Numbered from the stretch's first letter, positions 35,163 to 44,307 are shown. The stretch is 49,170 nt of DNA from an uncultured Lachnospiraceae bacterium (GCA_905203555.1 CAJKWK010000016.1:1-49170), one strand, 5' to 3'. Numbers and translations: made by a program. Notes: generated by a model not told the origin, from the letters alone.

Positions 35163-37249
35163 AAGAAGGGATTTTTTTAGGAAAGCGATATGAGATCCTT
35201 GAACGTATCGGAGCCGGTGGGATGGCAGATGTGTATAAGAGCAAGGATCATAAGCTGAACCGTTATGTGGCGGTAAAGGTTTTAAAAAGTGACTATCGTT
35301 CAGATGAGGTGTTTATTCAGAAGTTTGTAAGTGAGGCACAGGCTGCGGCCGGACTGATGCATCCAAATGTGGTAAACGTTTATGATGTAGGACAGGATCG
35401 CGGACTGTATTATATGGTTATGGAACTTGTGGAAGGCATCACGCTGAAAGATTATATAGAAAAAAAGGGAAAACTTTCTGCAAAAGAGACAATCAGTATC
35501 TCGATTCAGATGGTGACAGGTATTCAGGCTGCGCATAATCAGCATATCATTCACAGGGATATCAAACCTCAGAATATTATTATTTCACGAGATGGCAAGG
35601 TAAAGGTGACAGACTTTGGTATTGCCAGAGCAACTACGTCTACCAATACGATCAGTACCAATGTGATGGGATCTGTGCATTATACATCACCTGAGCAGGC
35701 GAGAGGCGGTATTGTAGACGAAAAGAGCGATATCTATTCTGCAGGTATCACAATGTACGAGATGATTACGGGACATGTGCCGTTTGATGGAGATTCTACG
35801 GTTTCTGTAGCGATTAAGCATTTGCGTGAGGAGATGGTTTCTCCGGCAGAAGAGGTGCCGGATATTCCATATAGTCTGGAGTGCATTATTATGAAGTGTA
35901 CACAGAAGAGTACAGCACGCAGATATCAGAACTGTCAGCAGCTCATCAATGATTTGAAACGTTCACTGGTAGATCCGGATGGAGATTTTGTAAATGCAGC
36001 CGGATATGTCTCCGGTGCGACGGAAACGGTTGTGATGTCGGATGAGGAACTGCGCAGAGTGCAGAGGCAGCGGTATCCGCAGGACGAAGATTATGATGAA
36101 GATTATGATAACGATGATTACGATAACGACGATTACGATAATGATGATTATAATGAGGATGAAAGAGAATACAGCCGGAATTCCAGTCGTAATCAACGCG
36201 GAAAGAAGAAAAATGTAGATCCTAATACAAAGAAAATCATGAAGATTCTGATGATTGTGGCTGCAGTGGTAATCGCCCTTGCTGCAGTATTTTTAATCGG
36301 TAAAGCAGCAGGAATATTTAATTCTGTACCGGGGATCACAGCGGATAAAGGAACTGCAAAAGTAGCAGTGCCAAATGTAGTCGGCATGACAAAGGAAGAG
36401 GCTATCAAGGCTCTGGACAAGAGAAATCTTGGATATCGTATTGTGGATACAAAACCATCGGATAAATACGAAAGCGGCGAGATTATGGAACAAAAGACTA
36501 AGGCAAATACCAAAGTTGCTAAGAATACAACGATCGAACTGGTAGAAAGCCTTGGAAAAGAAGCAAAGAAAGTTGCAGTTCCTGATGTGGCAGGCAAGAG
36601 TGAGGACGATGCACAGAAGATCTTGGAGGATGCCAAACTTGTAGTAGAAAATGAAGCAAAATATGACGATACAGTTGAAGCGGGAAAAGTTATTTCAACA
36701 GATCCGGCTGCCGGAACAGAAGTGACAGAAGGAAGTAAGGTAAAGATGTATGTCAGCAAGGGAAAGGAAAGGGTAGAAGTTCCAAATCTTGTTGGAAAGA
36801 CATATGATGAAGCAGTTGCAGCACTTTCAGCTTTGGGATTGAATGCGAATCCAACAGAAGAGTACAGCGATAAAGCCTCCGGAACAGTATTGTCTCAGAC
36901 GCAGTCTGCCGGCAAAAAGGTAGAAAAAGGAAGTACGATTGATTTTGTGGTTAGTAAAGGAAAAGAGCAATCAACAGTTCCGGGCCTGGTATGGTCGACC
37001 TACGAGGATGCGATTGCTGCATTGTCGAAGAGCGGACTGAAACCGGGAACGGTATCAAGGGAATATGATAATACAGGAATGTTCCCGTCCGGTTACGTAA
37101 TGTATCAGACACAAGCAGAAGGAAGCAGCGTGGATCGGGGCAGTAAAATCGATTTTGTTGTCAGCAAAGGTGTGGATCCAAGTATCAATACGGATCCGGA
37201 TCAAGGAACTGGCGGAGAGAACCAGGGTGGCAATGAAAACGAACAATAG
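35156..37249 (+). CDS. prkC: PASTA-domain Ser/Thr protein kinase (PrkC/Stk1)
   Basis: A 697-residue membrane kinase. Kinase domain about 10-275 with Lys41 (VAVKVLK), catalytic Asp135 in HRDIKPQN and DFG in VTDFGIA. An acidic juxtamembrane linker (about 309-345) holds three YDNDD repeats followed by a basic patch. One membrane segment about 362-384, then four extracellular PASTA domains starting at VAVPNVVGM, VAVPDVAGK, VEVPNLVGK and STVPGLVWS, which bind peptidoglycan fragments. The C-terminal tail is Gly/Asn-rich. It is encoded after its phosphatase and before rsgA, the classic order. Confidence 0.96.
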   Translation: MLKEGIFLGKRYEILERIGAGGMADVYKSKDHKLNRYVAVKVLKSDYRSDEVFIQKFVSEAQAAAGLMHPNVVNVYDVGQDRGLYYMVMELVEGITLKDYIEKKGKLSAKETISISIQMVTGIQAAHNQHIIHRDIKPQNIIISRDGKVKVTDFGIARATTSTNTISTNVMGSVHYTSPEQARGGIVDEKSDIYSAGITMYEMITGHVPFDGDSTVSVAIKHLREEMVSPAEEVPDIPYSLECIIMKCTQKSTARRYQNCQQLINDLKRSLVDPDGDFVNAAGYVSGATETVVMSDEELRRVQRQRYPQDEDYDEDYDNDDYDNDDYDNDDYNEDEREYSRNSSRNQRGKKKNVDPNTKKIMKILMIVAAVVIALAAVFLIGKAAGIFNSVPGITADKGTAKVAVPNVVGMTKEEAIKALDKRNLGYRIVDTKPSDKYESGEIMEQKTKANTKVAKNTTIELVESLGKEAKKVAVPDVAGKSEDDAQKILEDAKLVVENEAKYDDTVEAGKVISTDPAAGTEVTEGSKVKMYVSKGKERVEVPNLVGKTYDEAVAALSALGLNANPTEEYSDKASGTVLSQTQSAGKKVEKGSTIDFVVSKGKEQSTVPGLVWSTYEDAIAALSKSGLKPGTVSREYDNTGMFPSGYVMYQTQAEGSSVDRGSKIDFVVSKGVDPSINTDPDQGTGGENQGGNENEQ
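36104..36148 (+). repeat. Three 15-base tandem repeats in prkC
   Basis: Three consecutive units each encode YDNDD with synonymous changes (AAC/AAT, GAT/GAC, TAT/TAC). They extend the acidic linker between the kinase domain and the membrane segment, and may vary in number between strains. Confidence 0.8.
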
Positions 37250-37269
37250 AGCAGATAGATGGTTAATTA

Positions 37270-38160
37270 ATGGTTAATTATATGCAAGGGAAGATAATAA
37301 AAGGAATTGCCGGATTCTACTACGTTTATGTAGTAGAATCCGGTCTTTATGAATGTAAAGCAAGAGGGGTGTTTCGAAAAGAAAAATTAAAGCCTCTTGT
37401 TGGTGATGAGGTAGAGATTGAGATTCTGGATGAAATAGAAAAGACAGGAAATATCATACAGATTCTGCCACGTAAAAATGAATTGATCCGGCCGGCTGTA
37501 GCAAATATTGATCAGGCTCTGGTTGTATTTGCTGTGACAGAACCACAGCCGCATTTTAATTTGCTGGATCGTTTCTTGATTATGATGGAGAAAAAAGAAA
37601 TACCGGTTATTTTGTGCTTTAATAAAAAGGATATAGCAGAAGATGCAGAAATTGCAGCTTTGGAGCAGATTTATGAATCTTGCGGTTATCCGGTTGTTTT
37701 TGTGAGTGCCCGTATGCAGGAGAATGTTGAACAGATTCAGATTCTTCTGGAGGGAAAAACAACGGCAATTGCAGGACCTTCCGGTGTCGGGAAATCTTCG
37801 CTGATCAATCTGTTACAGACAGAAGTTGAGATGGAAACCGGAAGTATCAGCAAGAAAATTGCAAGAGGTAAGCATACGACTCGACATTCGGAGTTGATTA
37901 CAATTGATCCATCGACATTTATTATGGATACGCCGGGATTTAGTTCCTTGTATGTAAATGATTTCGAAAAGGAAGATTTGAAATATTATTTCAGGGAATT
38001 TGCACCTTATGAAGGGATGTGCAGATTCCATGGATGTGATCATGTTCATGAGCCGGGCTGTGCAGTAAAAGCAGCGGTAGAAGAGGGCAGGATTCACAGA
38101 ATAAGGTACGAGGATTATTTGGAAATGTACCGGGAATTACAGGAGAAAAAGAGGTATTAA
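37270..38160 (+). CDS. rsgA: Ribosome small-subunit maturation GTPase RsgA
   Basis: A 296-residue circularly permuted GTPase acting late in 30S assembly. OB-fold N-terminus, NKKD (CFNKKDIAED) before the P-loop GPSGVGKSSLIN (near 169), switch DTPGFSSL, and a C-terminal zinc motif CRFHGCDHVHEPGC. Two starts are possible, ATG 37270 and ATG 37282; homologues favour the second (MQGKIIKG), yet neither has a good Shine-Dalgarno. A 9-base direct repeat (GGTTAATTA at 37261 and 37272) surrounds the start. Confidence 0.94.
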   Translation: MVNYMQGKIIKGIAGFYYVYVVESGLYECKARGVFRKEKLKPLVGDEVEIEILDEIEKTGNIIQILPRKNELIRPAVANIDQALVVFAVTEPQPHFNLLDRFLIMMEKKEIPVILCFNKKDIAEDAEIAALEQIYESCGYPVVFVSARMQENVEQIQILLEGKTTAIAGPSGVGKSSLINLLQTEVEMETGSISKKIARGKHTTRHSELITIDPSTFIMDTPGFSSLYVNDFEKEDLKYYFREFAPYEGMCRFHGCDHVHEPGCAVKAAVEEGRIHRIRYEDYLEMYRELQEKKRY

Positions 38161-38826
38161 ATGATGAGACAGATTTTGGCGCCTTCCATTTTATCGGCAG
38201 ATTTTAAAATATTAGGAGAACAGATGGCTCTTTGTGAAAAGGGCGGAGCAGAATATCTTCACTTTGATGTGATGGATGGAATGTTCGTACAGAATATTTC
38301 CTTCGGCATACCGGTATTGGAATCCATCAAAGGGTTTAGCGGTATGGTTCTGGATGTGCATTTAATGGTTACAGAACCGATACGATATGTGGAAGCATTT
38401 GCAAAAGCCGGTGCAGATATTTTGACTGTTCATTATGAAGCGTGCGAGGATGTACAGGCAACATTGGATCAGATACATGCATGTGGAATCAAAGCCGGAA
38501 TTACAATCAAACCGGACACGCCCGTGGAAGTGTTAAAACCGTATCTGGATCAGGCGGATATGTTTCTGATCATGTCAGTAGAGCCTGGACAGGGTGGACA
38601 AGGATTCATTCCGGAGTCATTGGAAAAGATTCGGGTTCTGAGAGAGATGCTGCAGGAAAGGGGACTGGATACCGACATTGAAGTGGATGGCGGTATAAAG
38701 TTGGAGAATGTTGCAGAAGTTGCAAAAGCCGGTGCAAATGTTATGGTGGCTGGTTCTGCTGTTTTTCGTGGAGACATTGAAGAAAATGTTTCCGGATTTA
38801 TGAGGATTTTGAAGGATTATGAATAA
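38161..38826 (+). CDS. rpe: Ribulose-phosphate 3-epimerase
   Basis: A 221-residue TIM-barrel enzyme of the pentose phosphate pathway. It shows LAPSILSADF, HFDVMDGMFVQNISFG, LDVHLMV, MSVEPGQGGQGF and EVDGGI, covering the metal-binding His/Asp residues. It starts directly after the rsgA stop and overlaps thiN by eight bases. Confidence 0.96.
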   Translation: MMRQILAPSILSADFKILGEQMALCEKGGAEYLHFDVMDGMFVQNISFGIPVLESIKGFSGMVLDVHLMVTEPIRYVEAFAKAGADILTVHYEACEDVQATLDQIHACGIKAGITIKPDTPVEVLKPYLDQADMFLIMSVEPGQGGQGFIPESLEKIRVLREMLQERGLDTDIEVDGGIKLENVAEVAKAGANVMVAGSAVFRGDIEENVSGFMRILKDYE

Positions 38827-39472
38827 GCGTACGGTTATTGTCAGCGGAGGAATGCTGGAGGAAGATTTTGTGCTTTCGATTTTAGAGAGTGAAGAGACGG
38901 AATTTATTATCGGTGTGGATAAAGGACTGCGGTTTTTATATCAGCATCAGATTCTTCCGGATTATATTGTAGGTGATTTCGATAGTGCTCCGCAAGACAT
39001 TGTAAAATATTATAAAGAAGAGACCAATGTGCCGATTCGGGAATTTAATCCGATCAAAGACGCATCGGATACGGAGAATGCAATCCGACTGTGTCTGGAT
39101 ATGAGAAGAAAAAATATCTGGATACTGGGAGCTACCGGGGCAAGAGTAGACCATCTTTGGGCAAATATACAAAGTCTGAAAATTGCCAAAGAGTCCGGTG
39201 CAGACGCTGTGATAATGGATAAACATAATAGAATCAGGCTTATTGACGAAAGTATCGTGCTGAAGCGAGAGGAAGCATATGGAACATATTTTTCTTTATT
39301 CCCATTAGGTGGGACAGTGTGTGATTTTAATATTACAGGAGCAAAATATCCGCTTTCACATCATACACTGAAACCTTACGACAGTTTGTGCGTCAGCAAT
39401 GAATTTCTGGAAGACGAAGTGGCCATTACGTTTCCGTTTGGAGATATAATATTGATGGAAACAAGGGATTAA
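38819..39472 (+). CDS. thiN: Thiamine pyrophosphokinase
   Basis: A 217-residue enzyme converting thiamine to thiamine diphosphate. Motifs: VDKGLRFLYQHQILPDYIVGDFDS, DASDTENAI, and ILGATGARVDHLWANI. Last gene of the operon, followed by a strong hairpin. Confidence 0.93.
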   Translation: MNKRTVIVSGGMLEEDFVLSILESEETEFIIGVDKGLRFLYQHQILPDYIVGDFDSAPQDIVKYYKEETNVPIREFNPIKDASDTENAIRLCLDMRRKNIWILGATGARVDHLWANIQSLKIAKESGADAVIMDKHNRIRLIDESIVLKREEAYGTYFSLFPLGGTVCDFNITGAKYPLSHHTLKPYDSLCVSNEFLEDEVAITFPFGDIILMETRD

Positions 39473-39493
39473 TTAAAAGGTTGATTTAAAGCA

Positions 39494-39524
39494 GGAAGGT
39501 GACACAGGGTGTCACCTTCCTTTT
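39494..39524 (+). terminator. Rho-independent terminator of the murE-thiN operon
   Basis: Perfect 12-base arms GGAAGGTGACAC and GTGTCACCTTCC around a 3-base loop, then TTTTG. Confidence 0.88.
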
Positions 39525-39552
39525 GTTATGGTAAGAGAGATGGAGGTTTGTT

Positions 39553-40812
39553 ATGGAAGAAAATATTTACGAAAAAAAGTCTGTACATTCATTGATTCTT
39601 TATTTTTCTATACCTGCTATTTTTTCTTTGATTGTAGAAATTATGGCATCTGTGGTTGATACGGCGTTTGCAGGACATCTGGGAGAGATTTCGGTTGCTG
39701 CATTGACAACAATGGGATTGCTATCGCCTATTTTAAGTATTTATACAGCTTTTCAAGCATTGTTTGCTGTTTCTACATCCATTATGATTGCAAAGTATCT
39801 AAAAGAGCAAAAAGTACGAGAGGAATATTTTATAACAGGCATTTGCATGACTTTTATTGCAAGTGCAGGTGTTTCGATTTGTTCGTATTTGATAATGCCG
39901 GGGCTTTTATCTTTCATAGGTGCAGAGGGACAAATAGCGATACTGGCAGAAAAGTATCTAAGGATACAATTATTCAGTAATGTGTTTAGTGCGCTGGGAT
40001 ATACTTTGACAAGCTGTATTCGTGCATTTGGTTATCCAAGGATTGAGATGGTATTTACCGGGCTGGCGGTTCTTACGAACATTGTTTTTAATACGATATT
40101 TGTATTCGGAGTTGATATGGGATTTACCGGACTTGCATATGGAACTCTTGTCAGTGAAGTGTTCTGTTGTTTTGCCTCGTTATTGTGGTTGTTGAAACAT
40201 CGGCTGCTATGGTTCAAATGGCACATGTCTTGGAGAAATTTTAAAACGTATACATTTGAATTGTTAAAGCTCGGGATTGCACAGACGATTATTCAATCAT
40301 TAGCCGGATGTACGGCATTTTTTGTGAATCAGAGCTTGCTGCTTAATACAACATTAAATCATGTTGCTGTTTGGAATGTCGTCCAAAAAATTTATACGTT
40401 ATTCTTGATGCCAATAGTTGGAATCACGCAGGGGGTTCAGACGATCATTGCATATTTTGACGGACATCAGGAGAAAAACAAGAAGAAAAAAACACTTTTT
40501 ACAACGATAGGATATACCGTTATGTATGGAGTTGTGGGAGTGGTTTTGGTTTTCTTTTTCGGGAAAAATATATTGTCGTTGTTTGCAAGTTCGGACCAGG
40601 TCTATCGACTGGGAAATGGAATTCTTCGGGTTGTGTTTTCAACATTTCCGTTAATGGGAATTTTCTATACGGTTATGGCATTGTATGAAGTAACTGGTCA
40701 TGAAGGAAAAGCAGTCTTTTGCGCCGTTCCGATTGCTGATATACTGGCAATGTTGATAGCTTTAGTTAGTGGAAACAATAAGGAGAATAAGAATGAGAAT
40801 CTTAGTGATTGA
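39553..40812 (+). CDS. MATE-family multidrug/metabolite exporter
   Basis: A 419-residue membrane protein with about twelve hydrophobic helices and MATE features: FSIPAIFSLIVEIMASVVDT, DTAFAGHLGEISVAALT, and GYTLTSCIRAFGYPR. It would export cationic compounds using an ion gradient; substrate unknown. The C-terminus ends shortly after the last helix and overlaps the response regulator gene by 20 bases. Shine-Dalgarno TGGAGG. Confidence 0.88.
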   Translation: MEENIYEKKSVHSLILYFSIPAIFSLIVEIMASVVDTAFAGHLGEISVAALTTMGLLSPILSIYTAFQALFAVSTSIMIAKYLKEQKVREEYFITGICMTFIASAGVSICSYLIMPGLLSFIGAEGQIAILAEKYLRIQLFSNVFSALGYTLTSCIRAFGYPRIEMVFTGLAVLTNIVFNTIFVFGVDMGFTGLAYGTLVSEVFCCFASLLWLLKHRLLWFKWHMSWRNFKTYTFELLKLGIAQTIIQSLAGCTAFFVNQSLLLNTTLNHVAVWNVVQKIYTLFLMPIVGITQGVQTIIAYFDGHQEKNKKKKTLFTTIGYTVMYGVVGVVLVFFFGKNILSLFASSDQVYRLGNGILRVVFSTFPLMGIFYTVMALYEVTGHEGKAVFCAVPIADILAMLIALVSGNNKENKNENLSD

Positions 40813-41458
40813 AGATGAGGCTGCTCTTTTACAGGATCTTTGTAAAGGGTTAAGAATAAAAGGATATGCGGTAGATTCGGCAGAGAATGGAAGAAAAGGG
40901 TATCAGATGGCGATGGATGAAGAATATGATCTGATTATACTTGACTTAAATCTGCCTGAGATGGACGGTCTGGAACTGCTGTCTCGATTGAAAAAGGAAA
41001 AAAGACAGATAAAGGTGTTGATTTTATCCGCAAATCATCAATTAGAGACAAAATTATCAGGATTTGAATCGGGTGCGAGCGATTATCTGACAAAACCGTT
41101 TCATTTTGAAGAATTGGAGGCGCGCATTCGAATCTTATTGAACCGTCAGTTTATTCAACAGACAACCAGACTGGAATATCATGAATTGTGCATGGATACT
41201 TTAAAGAGAACAGTCATAGTGAAGAGACAGGAGTTACATCTGACAGCGAAAGAGTTCGCTATTTTAGAGTATTTTCTTTTACACGAGGGGTGTCTGATTA
41301 CGCAGTAGGATATTATAGATCATGTGTGGGATGGTGATTCAGATCCTTTTAGTAATTCCATACGAGTACACTTGTCAGCATTACGAAAAAAAGTAAAAAA
41401 TGCGTTAGGATACGATCCGATTAAGACAAAAATAGGAGAAGGCTATATATTATCATGA
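40793..41458 (+). pseudogene. OmpR-family response regulator interrupted by an in-frame amber codon
   Basis: The receiver domain is complete (VIEDEAALLQDL, phospho-acceptor in LIILDLNLPEMDGL, Lys in YLTKPF) and the winged-helix domain begins (LTAKEFAILEYFLLHEG), but TAG at 41306-41308 stops translation after 171 residues. The same frame goes on without another stop through DIIDHVWDGDSDPFSNSIRV and IGEGYILS to TGA at 41456-41458, which overlaps the kinase ATG in the usual ATGA fashion. GAG to TAG (Glu to stop) is the simplest explanation. The truncated product would lack the recognition helix and wing, so DNA binding is probably lost. Confidence 0.85.
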
Positions 41459-42582
41459 AAACAGTTTCATTAAAAATCAGATATACCATCATAACAAGTT
41501 TATTTTTATTATGTAGTTGTATAGCGCTTATGTTTTTTTCTAATATTTCAGCCAATAGAATGGTACAAAATTTAGAAGAAGAGATTCTTGCAGAAGAGGT
41601 AATACCGGCAGGAAACGGCGAGGACTCAGAGACTTATTTAAAGAGTGAAGTTGCAACGCCGATGGTTGCGACAAGGGCGTCTTATGTGCTGTTTCGGAAA
41701 GAAACCGCAATGGCTACAGGGATAATTGTTTTGATCGGAAGTGTAATTACTTATTTTGCGGCTGGTTATATGTTAAAACCGGTGCAGGAATTATCCGGAG
41801 AAATAAAAAAACGAAATATCAATAATTTTGCCGAACCACTAAATGTTCCACAAAGTTCTGATGAAATACAGGAGCTTACCGTTTCTTTTAATCAATTGTT
41901 GGAAGAAGTACAGCATTCTTTTCAAATACAAAAGCAGTTCTCGGCAGATGCCGCGCATGAATTGCGTACACCTTTAGCTATATTACAGACAAAAATAGAT
42001 GTTTTTTTCATGGAAAGAACGCTTGATGATGAAACGCAGGAATTTATAAATGCATTACGGGAACAGGTGGGAAGACTTGCCGGTTTGATTGATGATTTGC
42101 TTTTATTTAGCCGGGATCTTCCTCTGGAAAATATGGAGATGGTTCAGCTGCAGCCGTTATTGATAGATGTGGTGAATGAATTGGCGGATCTTGCAGAAGA
42201 GAAGAAGATAGAAATCAATTTGAATTGTTCAAATGAAACAGTTTTTGGGCAGGATCGTTTATTAGAACGAGTTTTTTATAATTTGTTGGAAAATGCAGTG
42301 AAATATAGTTCCAGTGGCACAAAGGTTTCTATTTTAGTTGAACAAGAAGAGGGAAAAACAATGGTGTCATTTGCAGATCAGGGGGAAGGGATACCTGCTG
42401 ATTATCGGAAAGACATTTTTGAACCATTTTTTCGTATTGACAAATCACGCAGTCGTGCTGTGGGCGGCAACGGTTTAGGACTGGCAGTCTGTAAGAAAAT
42501 ATTGAACCGCCATAATGCAGAAATATCAGTAGAATCAAATGATCCAAAAGGTTCTGTATTTCAAATCGTTTTTTTATCTTAA
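41455..42582 (+). CDS. Sensor histidine kinase (HisKA/HATPase_c)
   Basis: A 375-residue membrane kinase. Membrane segments at about 8-28 and 82-103 flank a short (~50-residue) extracytoplasmic loop; HAMP follows, then HisKA with the phospho-His in DAAHELRTPLAIL, and the ATP-binding domain (NLLENAVKYS, FADQGEGIP, GGNGLGLAVCKKIL). The frame is intact although its cognate regulator upstream is broken. It may sense the redox or envelope state handled by the genes that follow (inferred). Confidence 0.92.
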   Translation: MKTVSLKIRYTIITSLFLLCSCIALMFFSNISANRMVQNLEEEILAEEVIPAGNGEDSETYLKSEVATPMVATRASYVLFRKETAMATGIIVLIGSVITYFAAGYMLKPVQELSGEIKKRNINNFAEPLNVPQSSDEIQELTVSFNQLLEEVQHSFQIQKQFSADAAHELRTPLAILQTKIDVFFMERTLDDETQEFINALREQVGRLAGLIDDLLLFSRDLPLENMEMVQLQPLLIDVVNELADLAEEKKIEINLNCSNETVFGQDRLLERVFYNLLENAVKYSSSGTKVSILVEQEEGKTMVSFADQGEGIPADYRKDIFEPFFRIDKSRSRAVGGNGLGLAVCKKILNRHNAEISVESNDPKGSVFQIVFLS

Positions 42583-42606
42583 CATCAGCTTTATATGGAT
42601 TGTGTT

Positions 42607-42645
42607 AAACTCCTTTTACAATATCAAAAGTAAAAGGAGTTTTTG
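42607..42645 (+). terminator. Hairpin acting as terminator and/or RBS-sequestering element
   Basis: Thirteen-base perfect arms AAACTCCTTTTAC (42607-42619) and GTAAAAGGAGTTT (42630-42642) are followed by TTTTTG. The 3' arm contains AAAGGAG (42633-42639), the only Shine-Dalgarno of the lipoprotein gene at 42649. The element can terminate kinase transcripts and hide the ribosome site in read-through transcripts. Confidence 0.8.
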
Positions 42646-42648
42646 TTT

Positions 42649-43308
42649 ATGAAAAAAAAAATTGTAGTCAGTTTTTTGGTGGGAGCTATGATGCTCTCAT
42701 TGGCAGCTTGCGGAGATCAAAAGCCGGATTTAAAAGACGTAGAGCAGGCAATTTCAAACGGTGAAGTGACAATCGAGGATGCGCTGGATAAAGGATGGGT
42801 AACACAGGACTGGGTGGATACATTTTTAGAGGCAAACAGTCATGCGGCAGCAGATAAGACGGTATCTTTTGCAATCGGGGAGTTTGAAACAACTACAGTG
42901 TCCGGAGAAAAGTATAGTAATGAGAATATCACAGGCACAACTTTTTGGGCGTTTATAGATATGGATACAGAAGAATCTAAGGAGTGGCTGGATACATTAA
43001 ATAATTCCTATCCGGAAATTCAGGAAAAAGGTGCAGAAATCCTTGTCTGTGTAAAGAATTATACGGAAGATCAAAGGTTTGAAAATGTTCCGTTTCCGAT
43101 AATTATTTACAATGAATCTGTGAAAAATGCATTGGACCATATGAATATGTCAGAAATGGCGGAGGAAATACCGAATTGTGGGAACTGGTTTGTAAATAGC
43201 TATTTTGCATCATCGTGGAATGCAATGATAACAAAAGAACAATTATTAAAAGAAGTTGATATTTTTACAAATTTAAATAGTGAAGGGGCAGCAACTGTTA
43301 TTGGTTGA
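42649..43308 (+). CDS. Thioredoxin-like lipoprotein lacking CxxC
   Basis: A 219-residue secreted lipoprotein (lipobox LAAC, Cys21). The mature part has an N-terminal helical stretch and then a TlpA-like outline: an antiparallel entry (FETTTVSGEKYSNENITGTT), FWAFIDMDTEESKEWL where the TlpA active site would be, and later strands (EILVCVKN, FPIIIYNESV). There is no CxxC, so it cannot be a classical disulfide reductase; a scaffold or binding partner is possible. The family assignment is by pattern only. Start ATG 42649 follows AAAGGAG. Confidence 0.6.
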   Translation: MKKKIVVSFLVGAMMLSLAACGDQKPDLKDVEQAISNGEVTIEDALDKGWVTQDWVDTFLEANSHAAADKTVSFAIGEFETTTVSGEKYSNENITGTTFWAFIDMDTEESKEWLDTLNNSYPEIQEKGAEILVCVKNYTEDQRFENVPFPIIIYNESVKNALDHMNMSEMAEEIPNCGNWFVNSYFASSWNAMITKEQLLKEVDIFTNLNSEGAATVIG

Positions 43309-43311
43309 GTT

Positions 43312-43443
43312 ATGAGAAAAAATACAATTACATGGATACTGATAGCGGTCATAATGATTGGGATCGGAATTTATCGAGATGAGGTATCAGTGGTTTTAAA
43401 TAAAGGAATCAACATATGTTTGGAGTGTATTGGAATTGGATAA
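43312..43443 (+). CDS. Small membrane peptide with CXXC, CD1871A-family-like
   Basis: A 43-residue product missed by length filters: a basic N-terminus, one hydrophobic helix (WILIAVIMIGIGIY), then a conserved-looking tail NKGINICLECIGIG with Cys36 and Cys39 forming CLEC. It matches what I recall of the CD1871A family of CXXC-containing proteins in Clostridia. It starts three bases after the preceding stop and overlaps the polyferredoxin gene, so co-translation is likely. A role as membrane-anchored thiol shuttle between the polyferredoxin and the TlpA-like protein is inferred. Confidence 0.75.
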   Translation: MRKNTITWILIAVIMIGIGIYRDEVSVVLNKGINICLECIGIG

Positions 43444-44307
43444 AAAAGTAAAGAATCTCAAAGAAAATCATAATCGTTGGAAAATTCAATTTCTTTCTGC
43501 TATTTTTACCAATCCGTTCGTTTTGAATTTTTTTCAGGGGAAGATTTATAGAGGAAAGCTGAAAAATATCTGCGTTCCCGGATTAAATTGTTATTCTTGT
43601 CCGGGAGCTGCGGGAGGCTGTCCAATCGGTTCTTTTCAAGCTGTAGTGGGAGCTGCTAAATTTTCATTTTCTTATTACATCGTCGGAATCATAATTTTAA
43701 TAGGAGCTGTTTTGGGAAGAATAGTCTGTGGGTTTTTATGTCCGTTTGGGTGGTTTCAGGAATTGTTACATAAAATACCGGGTAAAAAGTTCAGCACAAA
43801 GCCTTTTCATTACTTGACTTATTGTAAATACATCATTCTGATCGTATTTGTGTGGATTTTACCGATTACAGTTGTCAATGAGGTCGGAATGGGGAATCCA
43901 TTTTTTGTAAATATATTTGCCCGGCGGGAATTTTAGAAGGTGGGATACCATTATCAATTGTAAACGAAGGGATACGAGCTAGTCTGGGCTGGCTGTTTAC
44001 GTGGAAAAGTGTTATTTTAATCGGAATTGTTTTGTTATCGATTTTCTTTTATCGCCCATTTTGCAAATGGATTTGTCCATTGGGAGCATTTTATGCGCTT
44101 TTTAACAAAATATCGGTTTATCAACTTCATATAGATAAAGAAAAATGTACATCCTGTGGTTTGTGCAGTAAGGTCTGCAAAATGGATGTAGAGGTATTTC
44201 GAACGCCAAATCATACAGAATGTATTCGGTGTGGGGACTGTGTTTATGCGTGCCCGCATCATGCAATTATAAAATCATTCACGTTAAAGAAGGGAAAAGC
44301 ATCATGA
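43430..44307 (+). pseudogene. Membrane polyferredoxin (NapH/NosR/YccM-like 4Fe-4S protein), frameshifted
   Basis: The first frame (TTG 43430 or 43436) encodes membrane helices with cysteine clusters CVPGLNCYSCPGAAGGCPIG and CGFLCPFGW but runs out of frame at 43936. One more T in the T6 run at 43901-43906 would restore PFFCKYICPAGILEGG and join the second frame, which carries helices, CKWICPLGAFY and a two-cluster ferredoxin (CTSCGLCSKVC, CIRCGDCVYACPHH) to the stop at 44307. The joined product is about 292 residues, normal for the family, which moves electrons across or along the membrane. Sequencing error, slippage or true mutation cannot be told apart here. Confidence 0.85.

Noticed and set aside
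35963..36196. Reverse-strand ORF rich in Ile/Val opposite the acidic linker of prkC
   Set aside because: It is the complement of the Asp/Tyr codon repeats, a composition shadow without a ribosome site.
37261..37280. GGTTAATTA direct repeat as an operator
   Set aside because: Short, AT-rich and at the rsgA start inside an operon; more likely a local duplication.
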